Below, piece after piece: positions 1-8,603 of a stretch of 64,000 nt of DNA. The stretch lies in contig NZ_JAMXMX010000006.1 in NCBI RefSeq assembly GCF_024055725.1, positions 124,001-188,000 on the forward strand, in the 5' to 3' direction. Position 1 is the first letter of the stretch, and every line of letters starts with the position of its first letter. Under the pieces are notes generated by a model. It did not search any database, was not told the origin of the DNA, and saw nothing but the letters and a program-made list of their open reading frames with translations. This stretch comes from Actinoallomurus spadix. GTDB taxonomy: Bacteria; Actinomycetota; Actinomycetes; Streptosporangiales; Streptosporangiaceae. The translations under genes were made by a program, and so were the position numbers.

Positions 1-67
1 GCCTCGGATGCGCGGGACCGACAAAGGCTATCAACAACCGGCAGCTCAATCGGCCGGAAGCGGGACT

Positions 68-211
68 TCAGCGGCCCCGGCGGCGGTCGAGCTCGGACAT
101 GATGTCGGCCATCCGCGACCGCATGCGGGCCGTCTGGGTCGTCAGCATGGACAACTCCTCGATCAACTCGGCGTCGTCGATGCCGGCCAGGTCACGAGTG
201 ATCATCGTCAT
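68..211 (-). CDS. small hypothetical protein, 47 aa
   Basis: Short minus-strand frame beginning MTMITRDLAG and ending in an Arg-rich SELDRRRGR tail. A clean GGAGG lies six bases before the ATG, which is the main reason for calling it. The product is mostly helical in character (ELIEELSMLTTQTARMRSRMADIM) and acidic then basic, with no membrane segment or cysteine. I do not recognise the family. It could pair with itself as a short helical hairpin. It points away from the next gene, a small membrane protein, so the two would be transcribed divergently. Confidence 0.55.
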   Translation of the reverse strand: MTMITRDLAGIDDAELIEELSMLTTQTARMRSRMADIMSELDRRRGR

Positions 212-362
212 GGCGTCCTCCGTTCGAAACCACGTTCGACACTACCGCCTGGGACCGACAGAACGCTCGTCACCCCGGACACCCCGGCGACGCCTTTGAC
301 CAGCACCGCGGCGGGGAACACTCGGAGAGAGAACCGTCCCTCGGAGGAGGTGACCGATCGTC

Positions 363-650
363 ATGTCACCGCTCGCCATCCCACGCCGCCTCAGGGCACG
401 GCAGACGCATCCCCTGGAGAACTCCCTCGCCCTCGTCACCGTGGCCGCCGGCCTCGCGACCTTCATCCTCGGGACCATCCACGCGACGCACCTCATCGCC
501 GCGATCCTGGGCATCGCGACGTTCCTCTTCGGCCTGTACTCCCAGTTGGTCTCCGCGACCACCGCCGAGCGCTGGCTGAACATCCTGGGCATCGGCATGG
601 CCTTCGTCGGGCTCGGCCTGGGACTGTCGCACGGCGGCTTCACGGTCTAG
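363..650 (+). CDS. small membrane protein, 95 aa
   Basis: Hypothetical integral membrane protein. A short basic N-terminus (PRRLRARQTHP) is followed by three hydrophobic segments at roughly residues 20-42, 45-63 and 72-90, separated by short loops, so nearly the whole chain is membrane-embedded. A GGAGGAGG purine run lies about 11 bases before the ATG. The small segments are rich in Gly and Ala. No family is recognised and no enzymatic motif is seen. It is followed after about 50 bases by the DNase IV gene and may share its transcript. Confidence 0.65.
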   Translation: MSPLAIPRRLRARQTHPLENSLALVTVAAGLATFILGTIHATHLIAAILGIATFLFGLYSQLVSATTAERWLNILGIGMAFVGLGLGLSHGGFTV

Positions 651-700
651 GGTCGTCCGAACGGTCCAGGGCCGTCCGACCGCGCGCGTAGGCTCGTCGC

Positions 701-1459
701 ATGCTGCGAATCGGAGCTCACGTCGACCGCACGGACCCGCTCGCCGCCGCGGCGGCGAAGAAGGCCGAGGCGGTCCAGTTCTTCCTCGGCGACCCGCAGG
801 GCTGGAAGGCGCCCGTGCTGCCCGAGGACCACGAGGCGATCCGCGACTCCGACGTCGACGTGTACATCCACGCGCCGTACATCGTGAACGTCGCGACGTC
901 CAACAACCGCATCCGCATCCCGAGCCGCAAGATCCTCACCCAGCAGCTCGAGGGCGCCGCGAAGATCGGGGCCAAGGGTCTGATCGTGCACGGCGGGCAC
1001 GTGCTGAAGAACGACGATCCGCAGACGGGCTTCGACAACTGGCGCAAGGTGTTCGAGCGCATGGAGGACCACCCCGTCCCCGTCCTCATCGAGAACACCG
1101 CGGGCGGCGACAACGCCATGGCCCGCAGGCTGGACCGGATCGCCCGGCTGTGGGAGGCCCTCGACGGCTTCGACGTGGGGTTCTGCCTGGACACCTGTCA
1201 CGCGCACGCGGCGGGCGAGGACCTCGTCGACGTGGTCGAGCGGATCAAGGCCATCACCGGCCGGATCGACCTGGTGCACTGCAACGACAGCCGCGACGCG
1301 TTCGGCTCCGGCGCCGACCGGCACGCCAACCTCGGGGACGGCCGTATCGATCCGGAGCTGATCCTGGCGGTCGTCCGCGCGGCCGGCGCCCCGGTGATCG
1401 TGGAGACGCCCGGTGATGGTCAGGCCGCCGACATCGCCTGGCTCCGCGAGCACCTCTGA
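701..1459 (+). CDS. nfo: deoxyribonuclease IV / AP endonuclease family 2
   Basis: Endonuclease IV-type TIM-barrel hydrolase of base excision repair, which cleaves 5' to abasic sites using a trinuclear zinc centre. Visible metal-site motifs in order are IGAHV near the N-terminus, HAPY, VHGGH (about residue 105), IENTAGG (about 130), [10 protein letters not shown] (about 165), HCNDS (about 200), the [13 protein letters not shown] loop and VETP near the end. Length (252 aa) is slightly short of E. coli Nfo (285 aa) but usual for actinobacterial members. It converges on the barstar gene. Functional assignment is strong; the exact biological substrate is inferred from the family. Confidence 0.9.
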   Translation: MLRIGAHVDRTDPLAAAAAKKAEAVQFFLGDPQGWKAPVLPEDHEAIRDSDVDVYIHAPYIVNVATSNNRIRIPSRKILTQQLEGAAKIGAKGLIVHGGHVLKNDDPQTGFDNWRKVFERMEDHPVPVLIENTAGGDNAMARRLDRIARLWEALDGFDVGFCLDTCHAHAAGEDLVDVVERIKAITGRIDLVHCNDSRDAFGSGADRHANLGDGRIDPELILAVVRAAGAPVIVETPGDGQAADIAWLREHL

Positions 1460-1468
1460 ACCCCCGAG

Positions 1469-1552
1469 TTATCCACAGGCTGTGGGGAACTCACGCCGGG
1501 GTGGGCCCTGGTTTCCGGCGGGTTGACCCCCCCGGCCGTCCACAGCCTGTGG
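1469..1552. promoter_or_regulatory. pair of DnaA-box-like palindromes
   Basis: The 108-bp gap between the convergent DNase IV and barstar genes holds TTATCCACA (1469-1477, an exact E. coli-type DnaA box) running into CCACAGGCTGTGG (1473-1485), and a second palindrome CCACAGCCTGTGG at 1540-1552. Each is two DnaA half-boxes head to head. They could bind DnaA or act as small hairpins at transcript ends. Binding has not been shown. Confidence 0.4.
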
Positions 1553-1567
1553 AAAACGGGACGCGGC

Positions 1568-2029
1568 TCACTCGTCCGGGAGGGCGTCCGGGAGCCCCAC
1601 GGGTCCGTGCTCCCGATCCTCCTCCGTCACGAGGATGAGGACGGACAGCGGCGTCGTGGTGTCCCGCCAGTGCTCGACGGCCGCGGTGAAGACGTCCAGC
1701 AGCGTCCGGTGGACCGCCGGATCGGCGTCGGCCAGTTCCCGCCAGTGGTCGTACAACACCAGGTAGCCGCAGTTCGCCGGAACCCAGGACAGGTCACGGA
1801 GGGCGTCCTGGAGCGCGTCCCAGTTGTGCCCGAAGTACGACGGCAGGACGAACTCGTCGGCGCAGCGCGCGAGCAGCGCCCGCTTGTCGCGCACGTCTTG
1901 GACGTCGATCCAGAAGACGCGGCGACCGCGGCGCTCGGCCTCGGCGGCGCCACGGACGGCCTCCTTCCGCCCGACGGGCCAGGTGTACACGCCCGGTGGC
2001 CGGTGTCCGGTCAGAATCTCCGCGATCAT
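1568..2029 (-). CDS. barstar family protein
   Basis: Barstar-like ribonuclease inhibitor, 153 aa. The diagnostic segment is FVLPSYFGHNWDALQDALRD (about residues 80-100), matching the barstar helix that plugs the barnase active site (FG.NWDAL). An N-terminal extension of about 50 residues (TGHRPPGVYTWP) precedes the FWIDVQDV strand. The start is ATG after a GAGGGTG ribosome site. No barnase-type RNase gene is seen beside it, so it is an orphan inhibitor in this window. It lies 77 bp downstream of the mannosyltransferase on the same strand and may be the last gene of that cluster. Confidence 0.85.
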   Translation of the reverse strand: MIAEILTGHRPPGVYTWPVGRKEAVRGAAEAERRGRRVFWIDVQDVRDKRALLARCADEFVLPSYFGHNWDALQDALRDLSWVPANCGYLVLYDHWRELADADPAVHRTLLDVFTAAVEHWRDTTTPLSVLILVTEEDREHGPVGLPDALPDE

Positions 2030-2106
2030 TCGTCACCCTCGTTCGCGCGTCGGGCGGTCCGTCGCTCGCTTCCTACCGTCGAGGATCCCGCCTACACCCG
2101 TTCGGG

Positions 2107-3288
2107 TCAGCCGGCCCATCCTCCGGAGTTGTACGTCACCACCTCGGCCGTCATCAGCGGCACGAAGAGGGCGATCAAGAAGAGGTACGCGGGCCGCCGG
2201 CTCCGGCCGATCGCCAGCCACAACGGCCACCACAGCAGCGTCGCCCGGCCGATCGACAGGTAGTACGCCGAGGTCAGCAGCGAGATCAGCGGCAGCCCGA
2301 CGTACACGGTCTCCGCCCACTGCCGCCGCCACAGCAGCCAGACGGTCAGCGCGACGCCCACGGCCGCCGCGATCAGCTCGACGCGGAAGGCCGTCGTGAA
2401 CTGGTCGTGCGAGCCGAAGGCCGCGTGCCACGTCGTCTGGAAGGACGTCCACGGCCACACCATCGAGCGGCCCCAGCCCGCCTCCTGCGCGTGCTGCCAC
2501 GCGGACCAGTCGCCGGTGCGCCGCCACTGGTACACGGTGTAGCCCAGCACGGGGAGGAACGGCACGGCCAGCCACGGCGCCGACCGCCATCGCCGGTCCG
2601 CCGTCAGGAACTCGACGATCAGCGCGGCGGCCAGGAACAGACCGGTGACCCGTACGCAGGACGCGCCCGCGGCGCACAGGACGGCGGCCGGCCACCGTCG
2701 CTGCCGGGCCAGCAGCCAGGCGGGCAGCGCGAACGCCAGGAACAGGGTCTCGGAGTAGCCGGCGAACAGGAACACGGCGTACGGGCTGAGGAGCAGTGCG
2801 AACACCGCGCGCGGTCCTGCCGAGCCGGCGCTGCCGTGCGCGCCGAGCCCCGGGCGGGCGGCGTGCGCGCCGGGCGCCGTGCCTCCCTCCGCGGGGTGCT
2901 CGGCGAGCCGGGCCAGCGCGACCACCGCCCCCGCGCCGGCCACGAGGCTGACCAGCAGCGCCGACAACTGCCAGTTCGGGATCAGCGGATGGAGGATCCG
3001 GAGCGCGAGGGGCAGTCCGGGGAAGAACGCGGGCAGCCCCGGGTCCGGCGGATGCGCGGGGTCTCCCCCGTAGCCGTAGCGGGCGATCTCCACGAAGTGG
3101 TCGACGTCCCACTGGGTCCACCGGCCGAGGAAGGAGTCGTGCAGGTCACCGTGGGACCACAGCGCCGAGGCGAGGAGCGAGATCCCCACCACCGCCGCCC
3201 GGGTGCCGAACCAGGCGCGCAGCGCGAGCCGGTCGCCGGGGCGGAGCCGCTCCGCGCCGACGCCGTCCGAGCGGTCCTCCGCGGCCAT
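2107..3288 (-). CDS. PIG-V/GT-C type mannosyltransferase family membrane protein
   Basis: Polytopic membrane glycosyltransferase of the GT-C fold, 393 aa. The N-terminal part carries the WTQWDVDHFVEIARYGY segment, matching the luminal acidic (WD.H) motif of PIG-V-like mannosyltransferases, then GLPAFFPGLP and about nine hydrophobic helices. The chosen ATG (MAAEDRSDG) lies four bases after the stop of the upstream GT87 gene, so translation is probably coupled; longer in-frame starts overlap that gene. The expected role is transfer of a mannose from a polyprenyl-phosphate donor to an envelope glycolipid or protein at the outer membrane face. The acceptor cannot be read from sequence. Confidence 0.8.
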   Translation of the reverse strand: MAAEDRSDGVGAERLRPGDRLALRAWFGTRAAVVGISLLASALWSHGDLHDSFLGRWTQWDVDHFVEIARYGYGGDPAHPPDPGLPAFFPGLPLALRILHPLIPNWQLSALLVSLVAGAGAVVALARLAEHPAEGGTAPGAHAARPGLGAHGSAGSAGPRAVFALLLSPYAVFLFAGYSETLFLAFALPAWLLARQRRWPAAVLCAAGASCVRVTGLFLAAALIVEFLTADRRWRSAPWLAVPFLPVLGYTVYQWRRTGDWSAWQHAQEAGWGRSMVWPWTSFQTTWHAAFGSHDQFTTAFRVELIAAAVGVALTVWLLWRRQWAETVYVGLPLISLLTSAYYLSIGRATLLWWPLWLAIGRSRRPAYLFLIALFVPLMTAEVVTYNSGGWAG

Positions 3289-3292
3289 GGGC

Positions 3293-4714
3293 TCAGGCGG
3301 GCCGCGGCGCGCGGCGGCGCAGCAGGACGAAGCGGTCCTCGGCGTCGTCGAGGACCCCACCGGCCGGATCGTCGGCGCCGCCGGCCCGTACGGTGTCGAG
3401 GCGGGGCACCAGGATGTCGACCACGATGAGGACGGCCAGCAGCAGCACCGTCAGGAAGCGGGCCAGCAGGGCGATGAAGTACACGCCGTCGTCGATGCCG
3501 GCGGCGGGGGCGTGCCCCGCGAAGACCGCGGACAGGGTGGCCGACAGGCCCACGCCGGGATTCTGCTTGGCCCCGGCCATGAGGTACCACCAGATGCCGA
3601 AGAAGTAGACGATCTCTCCGGCCTGCCACAGCAGGAAGGCGGGGAGCTTGGGCCGGGCCAGCGCCGCCAGCGGCAGCAGCCACAGGACGTACTGCGGCGA
3701 CCAGACCTTGTTGGTCAGCAGGAAGGCCGCGAGCGTCAGGAACATCACCTGGGGCAGCCGCGGCCGGCGCGGGGCCAGCAGCACGAGCAGCGCGATGCCC
3801 AGGGCGAGGATCACGAATCCGGCCTCGCCCATGAGGTTCAGGGTCGGCACCTTGTCGACGGACGACAGGCCCTTGCGCTCGGCCAGGAAGAAGATCGAGC
3901 CCCAGTCGACGGGGCGCTCCTGGTTGAACGTGTAGAACCGGCTCCAGCTGTCCCAGGCCACCGCCATGATCGGCAGGTTGACGACGAGCCAGGCGACGAC
4001 GGTGCCGGCCAGCAGCCGGCCGAACTCCCGCCACCGGCCCGCGCGCAGGCACAGCAGGAACAGCGGCCCGAGGAGGACGAGGGGATAGAACTTCGCCGCG
4101 ACGGCGAGGCCGAGCAGGACGCCCGCGACGCCGGGGCGGCGGCGCGCCCAGGCGGCGAGCGCCAGCGCGGCCAGGGCCACGGCGAGCAGGTCCCAGTTGA
4201 TGTACGCGGTGAGGAGCAGCGCGGGCGACGCGGCGACCATCAGCCCGACCCGGCGGTTCTGCCCGCCGGCGACCAGCGCCGTCGCCAGCACGGTGACCGC
4301 CGCGCACAGTACGAGGACCACCGCGGTCAGGTTGAAGAACCACATGCCGCGCGAGACGGCGTCGTCACCGCCGAACCAGCGCGCCGCCGTCGCGGCGACC
4401 TGCATGAGGCCGCCGGTGAGCACCGGGTACTCCACCGGCTCGGGGATCTTGTCGAGGTACGGGACCTTGCCGTCGGCCAGGCCCCGGCCGAAGTACAGCG
4501 GGTAGATGTCGGTGTAGCAGGCGTTGCGCACCGTCGGGATGAAGTCGAAGCCCGCCCGCTTGCACGGGACCTTCTCCAGGTAGCCCAGGACCGAGACGAC
4601 CGCGGTCGTGGACACGAGCATCGGCAGCACCTGCCGGAGGCCCGTACGGACACCGGCGGGGCCGGGGGAGTTCGCCGCTCCCCCGGCCCCATCGACCAAC
4701 TGTGACTCCGGCAT
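3293..4714 (-). CDS. glycosyltransferase family 87 (DUF2029) membrane protein
   Basis: Polytopic polyprenyl-phosphate-mannose-dependent alpha-mannosyltransferase family (GT87/DUF2029; mycobacterial PimE and Rv0051-like proteins belong here). Length is 473 aa with about ten hydrophobic segments. Visible features are the first extracytoplasmic loop with DIYPLYFGRGLADGKVPYLD, the VEYPVLTGG motif, YINWDLLAVAL, AAKFYPLVLLGPLF and NKVWSPQYVLWLLPL. It starts 9 bp after the PBP stop codon and is followed at once by a second mannosyltransferase, forming a cell-envelope operon. The same pairing with ponA1 (Rv0050-Rv0051) is known from M. tuberculosis. Acceptor unknown. Confidence 0.85.
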   Translation of the reverse strand: MPESQLVDGAGGAANSPGPAGVRTGLRQVLPMLVSTTAVVSVLGYLEKVPCKRAGFDFIPTVRNACYTDIYPLYFGRGLADGKVPYLDKIPEPVEYPVLTGGLMQVAATAARWFGGDDAVSRGMWFFNLTAVVLVLCAAVTVLATALVAGGQNRRVGLMVAASPALLLTAYINWDLLAVALAALALAAWARRRPGVAGVLLGLAVAAKFYPLVLLGPLFLLCLRAGRWREFGRLLAGTVVAWLVVNLPIMAVAWDSWSRFYTFNQERPVDWGSIFFLAERKGLSSVDKVPTLNLMGEAGFVILALGIALLVLLAPRRPRLPQVMFLTLAAFLLTNKVWSPQYVLWLLPLAALARPKLPAFLLWQAGEIVYFFGIWWYLMAGAKQNPGVGLSATLSAVFAGHAPAAGIDDGVYFIALLARFLTVLLLAVLIVVDILVPRLDTVRAGGADDPAGGVLDDAEDRFVLLRRRAPRPA

Positions 4715-4723
4715 GCCAGCAGG

Positions 4724-7285
4724 CTATTCCTTCAGCGGCCGTGCGGCCTGATCCTGTGCGTTCGTGCCCGCGCCGCCGTTCCCGTTGCCGGGCGGCTTGG
4801 CCGGCCCCGTCGAGGAAGGCGTGCAGTTCACGTCCCACGGCGCCCTGCAGGTGTGGGTCGGGTCCGGGCTGTGCGACCCGTTGTTCTGGCACTGCGGGAG
4901 ATCCGGCCTCCGGTCGCAGATTCCGCTGTGGCCCGGGTTTGGCGTCTTGGGCGCCTTGCAGTGGTCACGCGCCGGAATCTGGCCCTCCTGACACGGCGGC
5001 GTCGGCGTCGGCGACGACGTCGTGGGCGTCGAGCTCGGCGTCGCGAACGCCTTGGGCGGGGCGTAGTACGCGGGCGGCGGGAACTGCTCGGTCGTCTTGC
5101 CCTCCAGCGCCTTGGTCATGTAGTCGTGCCACATCTGCGCGGGCAGGTCACCACCGTTGATGTGGGTGTAGTCACCGATGTTCTGCAGCGGCAGGTACTC
5201 CGCCTTCTGGTGTTTCTTCGCCGCGTGGAACCGCCAGATGCCGACCGTCGTGACGTACTGCAGGTCCTTGGCACCGGTGACCTTGGGCGTGAAACCGGAG
5301 AACCAGACGGCCTTGTTCTCACTGGTCGTTCCGGTCTTGCCCGCCACCTCGTGGTTCCCCAGTTGGGCTCGCCGCGCGGTACCGCTCCGGACGACCTGCT
5401 GCATGGCGTACTGCACGTCATGCGCGATCTGCGCGTTGAAGGCATGCCGGGCGGTGACGCTCTTGGGCTCGTGCACCTTGTGGTCCTTGTCGATGACCTT
5501 CCGGATGCTGTGCGGGGTGACGTACTCCCCGTCGTTGGCGATCGTGGCGTATCCGGTGATCAGGTCGAGCGGGCGCATGTCCGACTGGCCCAGGAAGAAA
5601 CCACCCTCACCGGGGTTACCGCGCTTGAGGGCCTCCTCCGGAAGACCGGCGTCCTTCTCGAGCTTCACCACGTTGGAGGTCCCGGCCTTGTAGCCCAGCG
5701 GCACGAAGATTGTGTTGTACGACTGCGCGAGGCTGGTGACCATGTTGACGACGGGCTGGCGGGGGTTGCCCTCGTCATTGGTGAACTTGTGGCCGCTCGG
5801 ATCGCTCGGGGACACCCGGTCGCCGTCCGTGTTGATGTAGGCCGGAGCCGTCGCGTCCATCGTGCTCTTCAGCCCGATGCCCTCTTTCTCGGCGGCGGCG
5901 AGGACGAACGGCTTGATCGACGATCCCACCTGCGCCGTGGAGTAGAAGACGTCGTCCACCGCGCGCTTCAGGTAGTCACGACCGCCGTAGGCGGCGAGGA
6001 TCTCCCCGTTGAGCGGGTTGATGGTGACCAGGCCGACGTTGGTGTCCTTCGGCATGCGATGGGCGCGCAGGTCGGCCTCGACCGTCTCCTTCGCCTGCTG
6101 CAGGAGGTTCTTGTCCCAGGTCGTGTAGACCTGCAGACCACCGTTGTCGATGTCCTCGTCTTTGAAACCCATGCCGTGCAGGGCGTTCTTGACCCGCTGG
6201 ATCATGTAGCCCTGCTGCCCGCGGTACAGCTCGCTGTCCTTCTGCTTCATCGTCTTGGGCGGGTGGTCCTTGAACCTGGCGTAGTCCGCCTCGGACAGCT
6301 TGCCCATCTTGCGCATCTGGTCGAGGACGAGGTTGTAGCGGTTCACCGCGTCGACGTGCCGCTGGCCCGTGCTCCGCGGGTCGTAGTACTGCGGCTGCTT
6401 GATGTTGGCCGCGAGCACCGCCGCCTGCGGGACGGTGAGGTTGCCGGCGTGCACCTTCGGACCGAAGTACGTCTGCGCGGCGGCCTCGACGCCGTTCGCG
6501 CCGTAGCCGAAGTAGATCGTGTTGAGGTAGTGCTGCAGGATGGTCTTCTTGTCCTCCTGCTGGCCGACCTTGATCGCGATGAAGATCTCTTTGAACTTAC
6601 GGCTGAACGTCCGCTGCTGGGTCAGGTAGGCGTTCTTGACGTACTGCTGGGTGATCGTCGAGCCACCCTCGGTGCTGCCGCCCGTGAGGTTGTTGTAGAC
6701 CGCGCGCCCGATCGACTTCGGCGAGATCGCCGCCTCGTTGTAGAAGTTGTGGTCTTCGATCGCGATCGCGGCCCACTGCATGTTCGGGCTGATCTCGTTG
6801 AGCGGCTTGATGACCCGGGAGCTGCCGATCTGCACCATCCGGCTGCCGTCGCGGTAGTAGACGGTGGTGCCCTGCTTCATGACGTCCGCGTTGGGCGCCG
6901 CGGGCACCTTCACCATCGCGTAGGCGACGCCGACCCCGCAGATGCTCGCGAGCGTGCCGATCCCGAAGACGGCGAGCCACAGCTTCCACGACAGGAGGCG
7001 GCGCCAGCCCGCGCGCTTCGCCTTCTTCTTGCCGGAGCCGCGCCGCGTGCCGTCGCCGTCGCCGGGGCGCCGGCGACCCGGGCCGCCGCCGCCACCTGAG
7101 CCTCCGGAACCGCCGGGGCCTCCGGGGCCGCCCGGACGACCGGGGCCGCCGGGGCCACCAGGGTGGGGCCGGCTGGGGAGCGCAGGGAGGTGAGACCCGT
7201 CGACCTGCGGCTGCGGCCGGGTCGGGGCAGGTCCGGCAGACCCCGATCGACCGTACTCTGGCCCGTAATCGCTGCTGTAACTCAC
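4724..7285 (-). CDS. ponA: class A penicillin-binding protein (transglycosylase/transpeptidase)
   Basis: Bifunctional peptidoglycan synthase, 853 aa. The cytoplasmic N-terminus is Gly/Pro rich (GGPGGPGRPGGPGG) and then basic. One membrane helix lies at about 95-120. The glycosyltransferase domain carries the catalytic glutamate in AIEDHNFY (about 176), plus GGSTITQQ and FKEIFIAIK. The transpeptidase domain has SSIKPF (nucleophile about 454), SYN (about 521) and KTGTT (about 649), all intact. The C-terminal tail (about 750-853) is Pro/Ser/Thr rich with six cysteines. The start is GTG (VSYSSDYG). It lies between the DUF5318 gene and two mannosyltransferases, as in mycobacterial ponA1 loci. Confidence 0.93.
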   Translation of the reverse strand: MSYSSDYGPEYGRSGSAGPAPTRPQPQVDGSHLPALPSRPHPGGPGGPGRPGGPGGPGGSGGSGGGGGPGRRRPGDGDGTRRGSGKKKAKRAGWRRLLSWKLWLAVFGIGTLASICGVGVAYAMVKVPAAPNADVMKQGTTVYYRDGSRMVQIGSSRVIKPLNEISPNMQWAAIAIEDHNFYNEAAISPKSIGRAVYNNLTGGSTEGGSTITQQYVKNAYLTQQRTFSRKFKEIFIAIKVGQQEDKKTILQHYLNTIYFGYGANGVEAAAQTYFGPKVHAGNLTVPQAAVLAANIKQPQYYDPRSTGQRHVDAVNRYNLVLDQMRKMGKLSEADYARFKDHPPKTMKQKDSELYRGQQGYMIQRVKNALHGMGFKDEDIDNGGLQVYTTWDKNLLQQAKETVEADLRAHRMPKDTNVGLVTINPLNGEILAAYGGRDYLKRAVDDVFYSTAQVGSSIKPFVLAAAEKEGIGLKSTMDATAPAYINTDGDRVSPSDPSGHKFTNDEGNPRQPVVNMVTSLAQSYNTIFVPLGYKAGTSNVVKLEKDAGLPEEALKRGNPGEGGFFLGQSDMRPLDLITGYATIANDGEYVTPHSIRKVIDKDHKVHEPKSVTARHAFNAQIAHDVQYAMQQVVRSGTARRAQLGNHEVAGKTGTTSENKAVWFSGFTPKVTGAKDLQYVTTVGIWRFHAAKKHQKAEYLPLQNIGDYTHINGGDLPAQMWHDYMTKALEGKTTEQFPPPAYYAPPKAFATPSSTPTTSSPTPTPPCQEGQIPARDHCKAPKTPNPGHSGICDRRPDLPQCQNNGSHSPDPTHTCRAPWDVNCTPSSTGPAKPPGNGNGGAGTNAQDQAARPLKE

Positions 7286-7386
7286 GCGACCTCGTTCACT
7301 CGGGTACGGCTTTTCAATCCGTCCGACAGTACTGTGTAGGCAAGTGAGCGGGGACCGCCTGCCGGGGACACCGTGCCTTCGCGCGG

Positions 7387-7785
7387 CTACTCTCGGACGC
7401 TACGGCCCTGGTCAGGAGTTGTTTCTCCATAGCCAAGGACGTAGGACTGCGTCAAGTAGTTCCAGGAACAACCTTGACACACTTCAACCACATAGACCCG
7501 GAATTCACCGAATTCCCGGGCCATCTCCTGGAGCTCCTCCGTCGCCTTGACCCGTCCGGCGTACCGGCCCAGTTCGTCGCCGTACACGTACGTGACATGC
7601 GTGAGCCGTTCCTTCCGGCATACGGGGCAGGGTCGATCGGTGGGTTCGCCATGATACTTCGCGGCTCGCAGGAGGTAGGGGTGCGCGTCGCAGGCGTCCG
7701 CGACGGTCAGGCCGCCGGATGACAGCTCGGCCAGCGTGGCCCGCCGGGCGAGCCCGTAGTCGACGACCAGTCGCTGGGACCACAT
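7387..7785 (-). CDS. DUF5318 family protein (Rv0049-like)
   Basis: 132-aa protein with two CxxC knuckles, CPVC (about residue 55) and CQGC (about 110), likely forming a zinc ribbon. The conserved central region reads THVTYVYGDELGR and the C-terminal part SWNYLTQSYVLGYG. It corresponds to the DUF5318 protein next to ponA1 in mycobacteria (Rv0049). No Shine-Dalgarno is visible. A TAGTCT hexamer ends six bases before the ATG, which suggests a leaderless mRNA. The gene is divergent from the PadR gene. Function is unknown; genomic association suggests a link to cell-wall synthesis. Confidence 0.85.
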   Translation of the reverse strand: MWSQRLVVDYGLARRATLAELSSGGLTVADACDAHPYLLRAAKYHGEPTDRPCPVCRKERLTHVTYVYGDELGRYAGRVKATEELQEMAREFGEFRVYVVEVCQGCSWNYLTQSYVLGYGETTPDQGRSVRE

Positions 7786-7926
7786 GTCTGCAGACTACGA
7801 CGACCCGCAATCCCCAATTCGTGACATTCCAGGCACCCTCCGTGCGCCCTTCCTGAACACGGCCGTCATTTCACGGTCCGTTCACACCCCGGCTTGCCAT
7901 GAGGGGAGGGGGACCGTATCTTCCTG

Positions 7927-7958
7927 ATGTATCGAGTCGATACATTCGAGCGATACAT
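7927..7958. promoter_or_regulatory. probable PadR operator
   Basis: A perfect inverted repeat ATGTATCGA-G-TCGATACAT (7927-7945) is followed by a further half-site, CGATACATCGA, around 7951-7961. PadR-family repressors typically bind ATGTAT...ATACAT sites. Here the arms are 7 bp apart, next to the usual 8. The site lies 29 bp before the PadR start, so autoregulation is the likely role. The divergent DUF5318 gene begins 142 bp away. Confidence 0.65.
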
Positions 7959-7986
7959 CGAGTCGAGCGGTCGAGAGGAGGGGGCC

Positions 7987-8559
7987 ATGAGAAGCAAGGC
8001 CGGCGTGCTGGAGCTCGCCGTGCTCGGGCTGCTCCACGAGGCCCCCATGCACGGGTACGAGCTGCGCAAGCGGCTGAACACCCTGCTCGGCATGTTCCGC
8101 GCGTTCTCCTACGGATCGCTCTACCCCTGCCTGAAGGACCTGCTCGAGCAGGGGCTGATCGCGGAGGACGACCAGGAGCCCGTCCCGGCACGCCCGGCGG
8201 GCACCCGGCGCTCGAAAATCGTCTACAAGCTCACGGCCGACGGGAAGGAGCGCCTCCAGGAGCTCCTCTCCGAAGCCGGTCCCGCGTCCTGGGAGGACGA
8301 GGGGTTCGGAGTGCATTTCGCCTTCTTCGCCCAGACCCGAGCCGACGTACGGCTGCGGATCCTCGAAGGCCGGCGCAGCCGGCTCGAGGAGCGGCTGGAG
8401 AGCGTGCGCGCCGCCCTGGCCCGCACGCGCGAGCGTGTCGACAACTACACGCTCGAACTCCAGCAGCACGGGTTGGAGTCGGTCGAGCGCGAGGTCCGGT
8501 GGCTCAACGAGCTCATCGGCCGCGAACGCGCACAACAAGCAGATGAGAAGAACGGCTGA
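7987..8559 (+). CDS. PadR family transcriptional regulator (Rv0047c-like)
   Basis: PadR-type repressor of 190 aa. The N-terminal winged helix reads [23 protein letters not shown], then [19 protein letters not shown] with the wing [14 protein letters not shown]. The C-terminal part (about 100-185) is a long dimerisation helix rich in Glu/Arg. ATG 7987 follows GAGGAGG with good spacing. An upstream in-frame start lies inside the operator palindrome and is less likely. In mycobacteria a PadR gene (Rv0047c) also stands between ino1 and the ponA1 region, so this is conserved synteny. Effector and targets beyond itself are unknown. Confidence 0.9.
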   Translation: MRSKAGVLELAVLGLLHEAPMHGYELRKRLNTLLGMFRAFSYGSLYPCLKDLLEQGLIAEDDQEPVPARPAGTRRSKIVYKLTADGKERLQELLSEAGPASWEDEGFGVHFAFFAQTRADVRLRILEGRRSRLEERLESVRAALARTRERVDNYTLELQQHGLESVEREVRWLNELIGRERAQQADEKNG

Positions 8560-8603
8560 GGGCGCAAGGCGTCCCCCGCACCAGAGAGCAAAGGAGCATC
8601 CGG

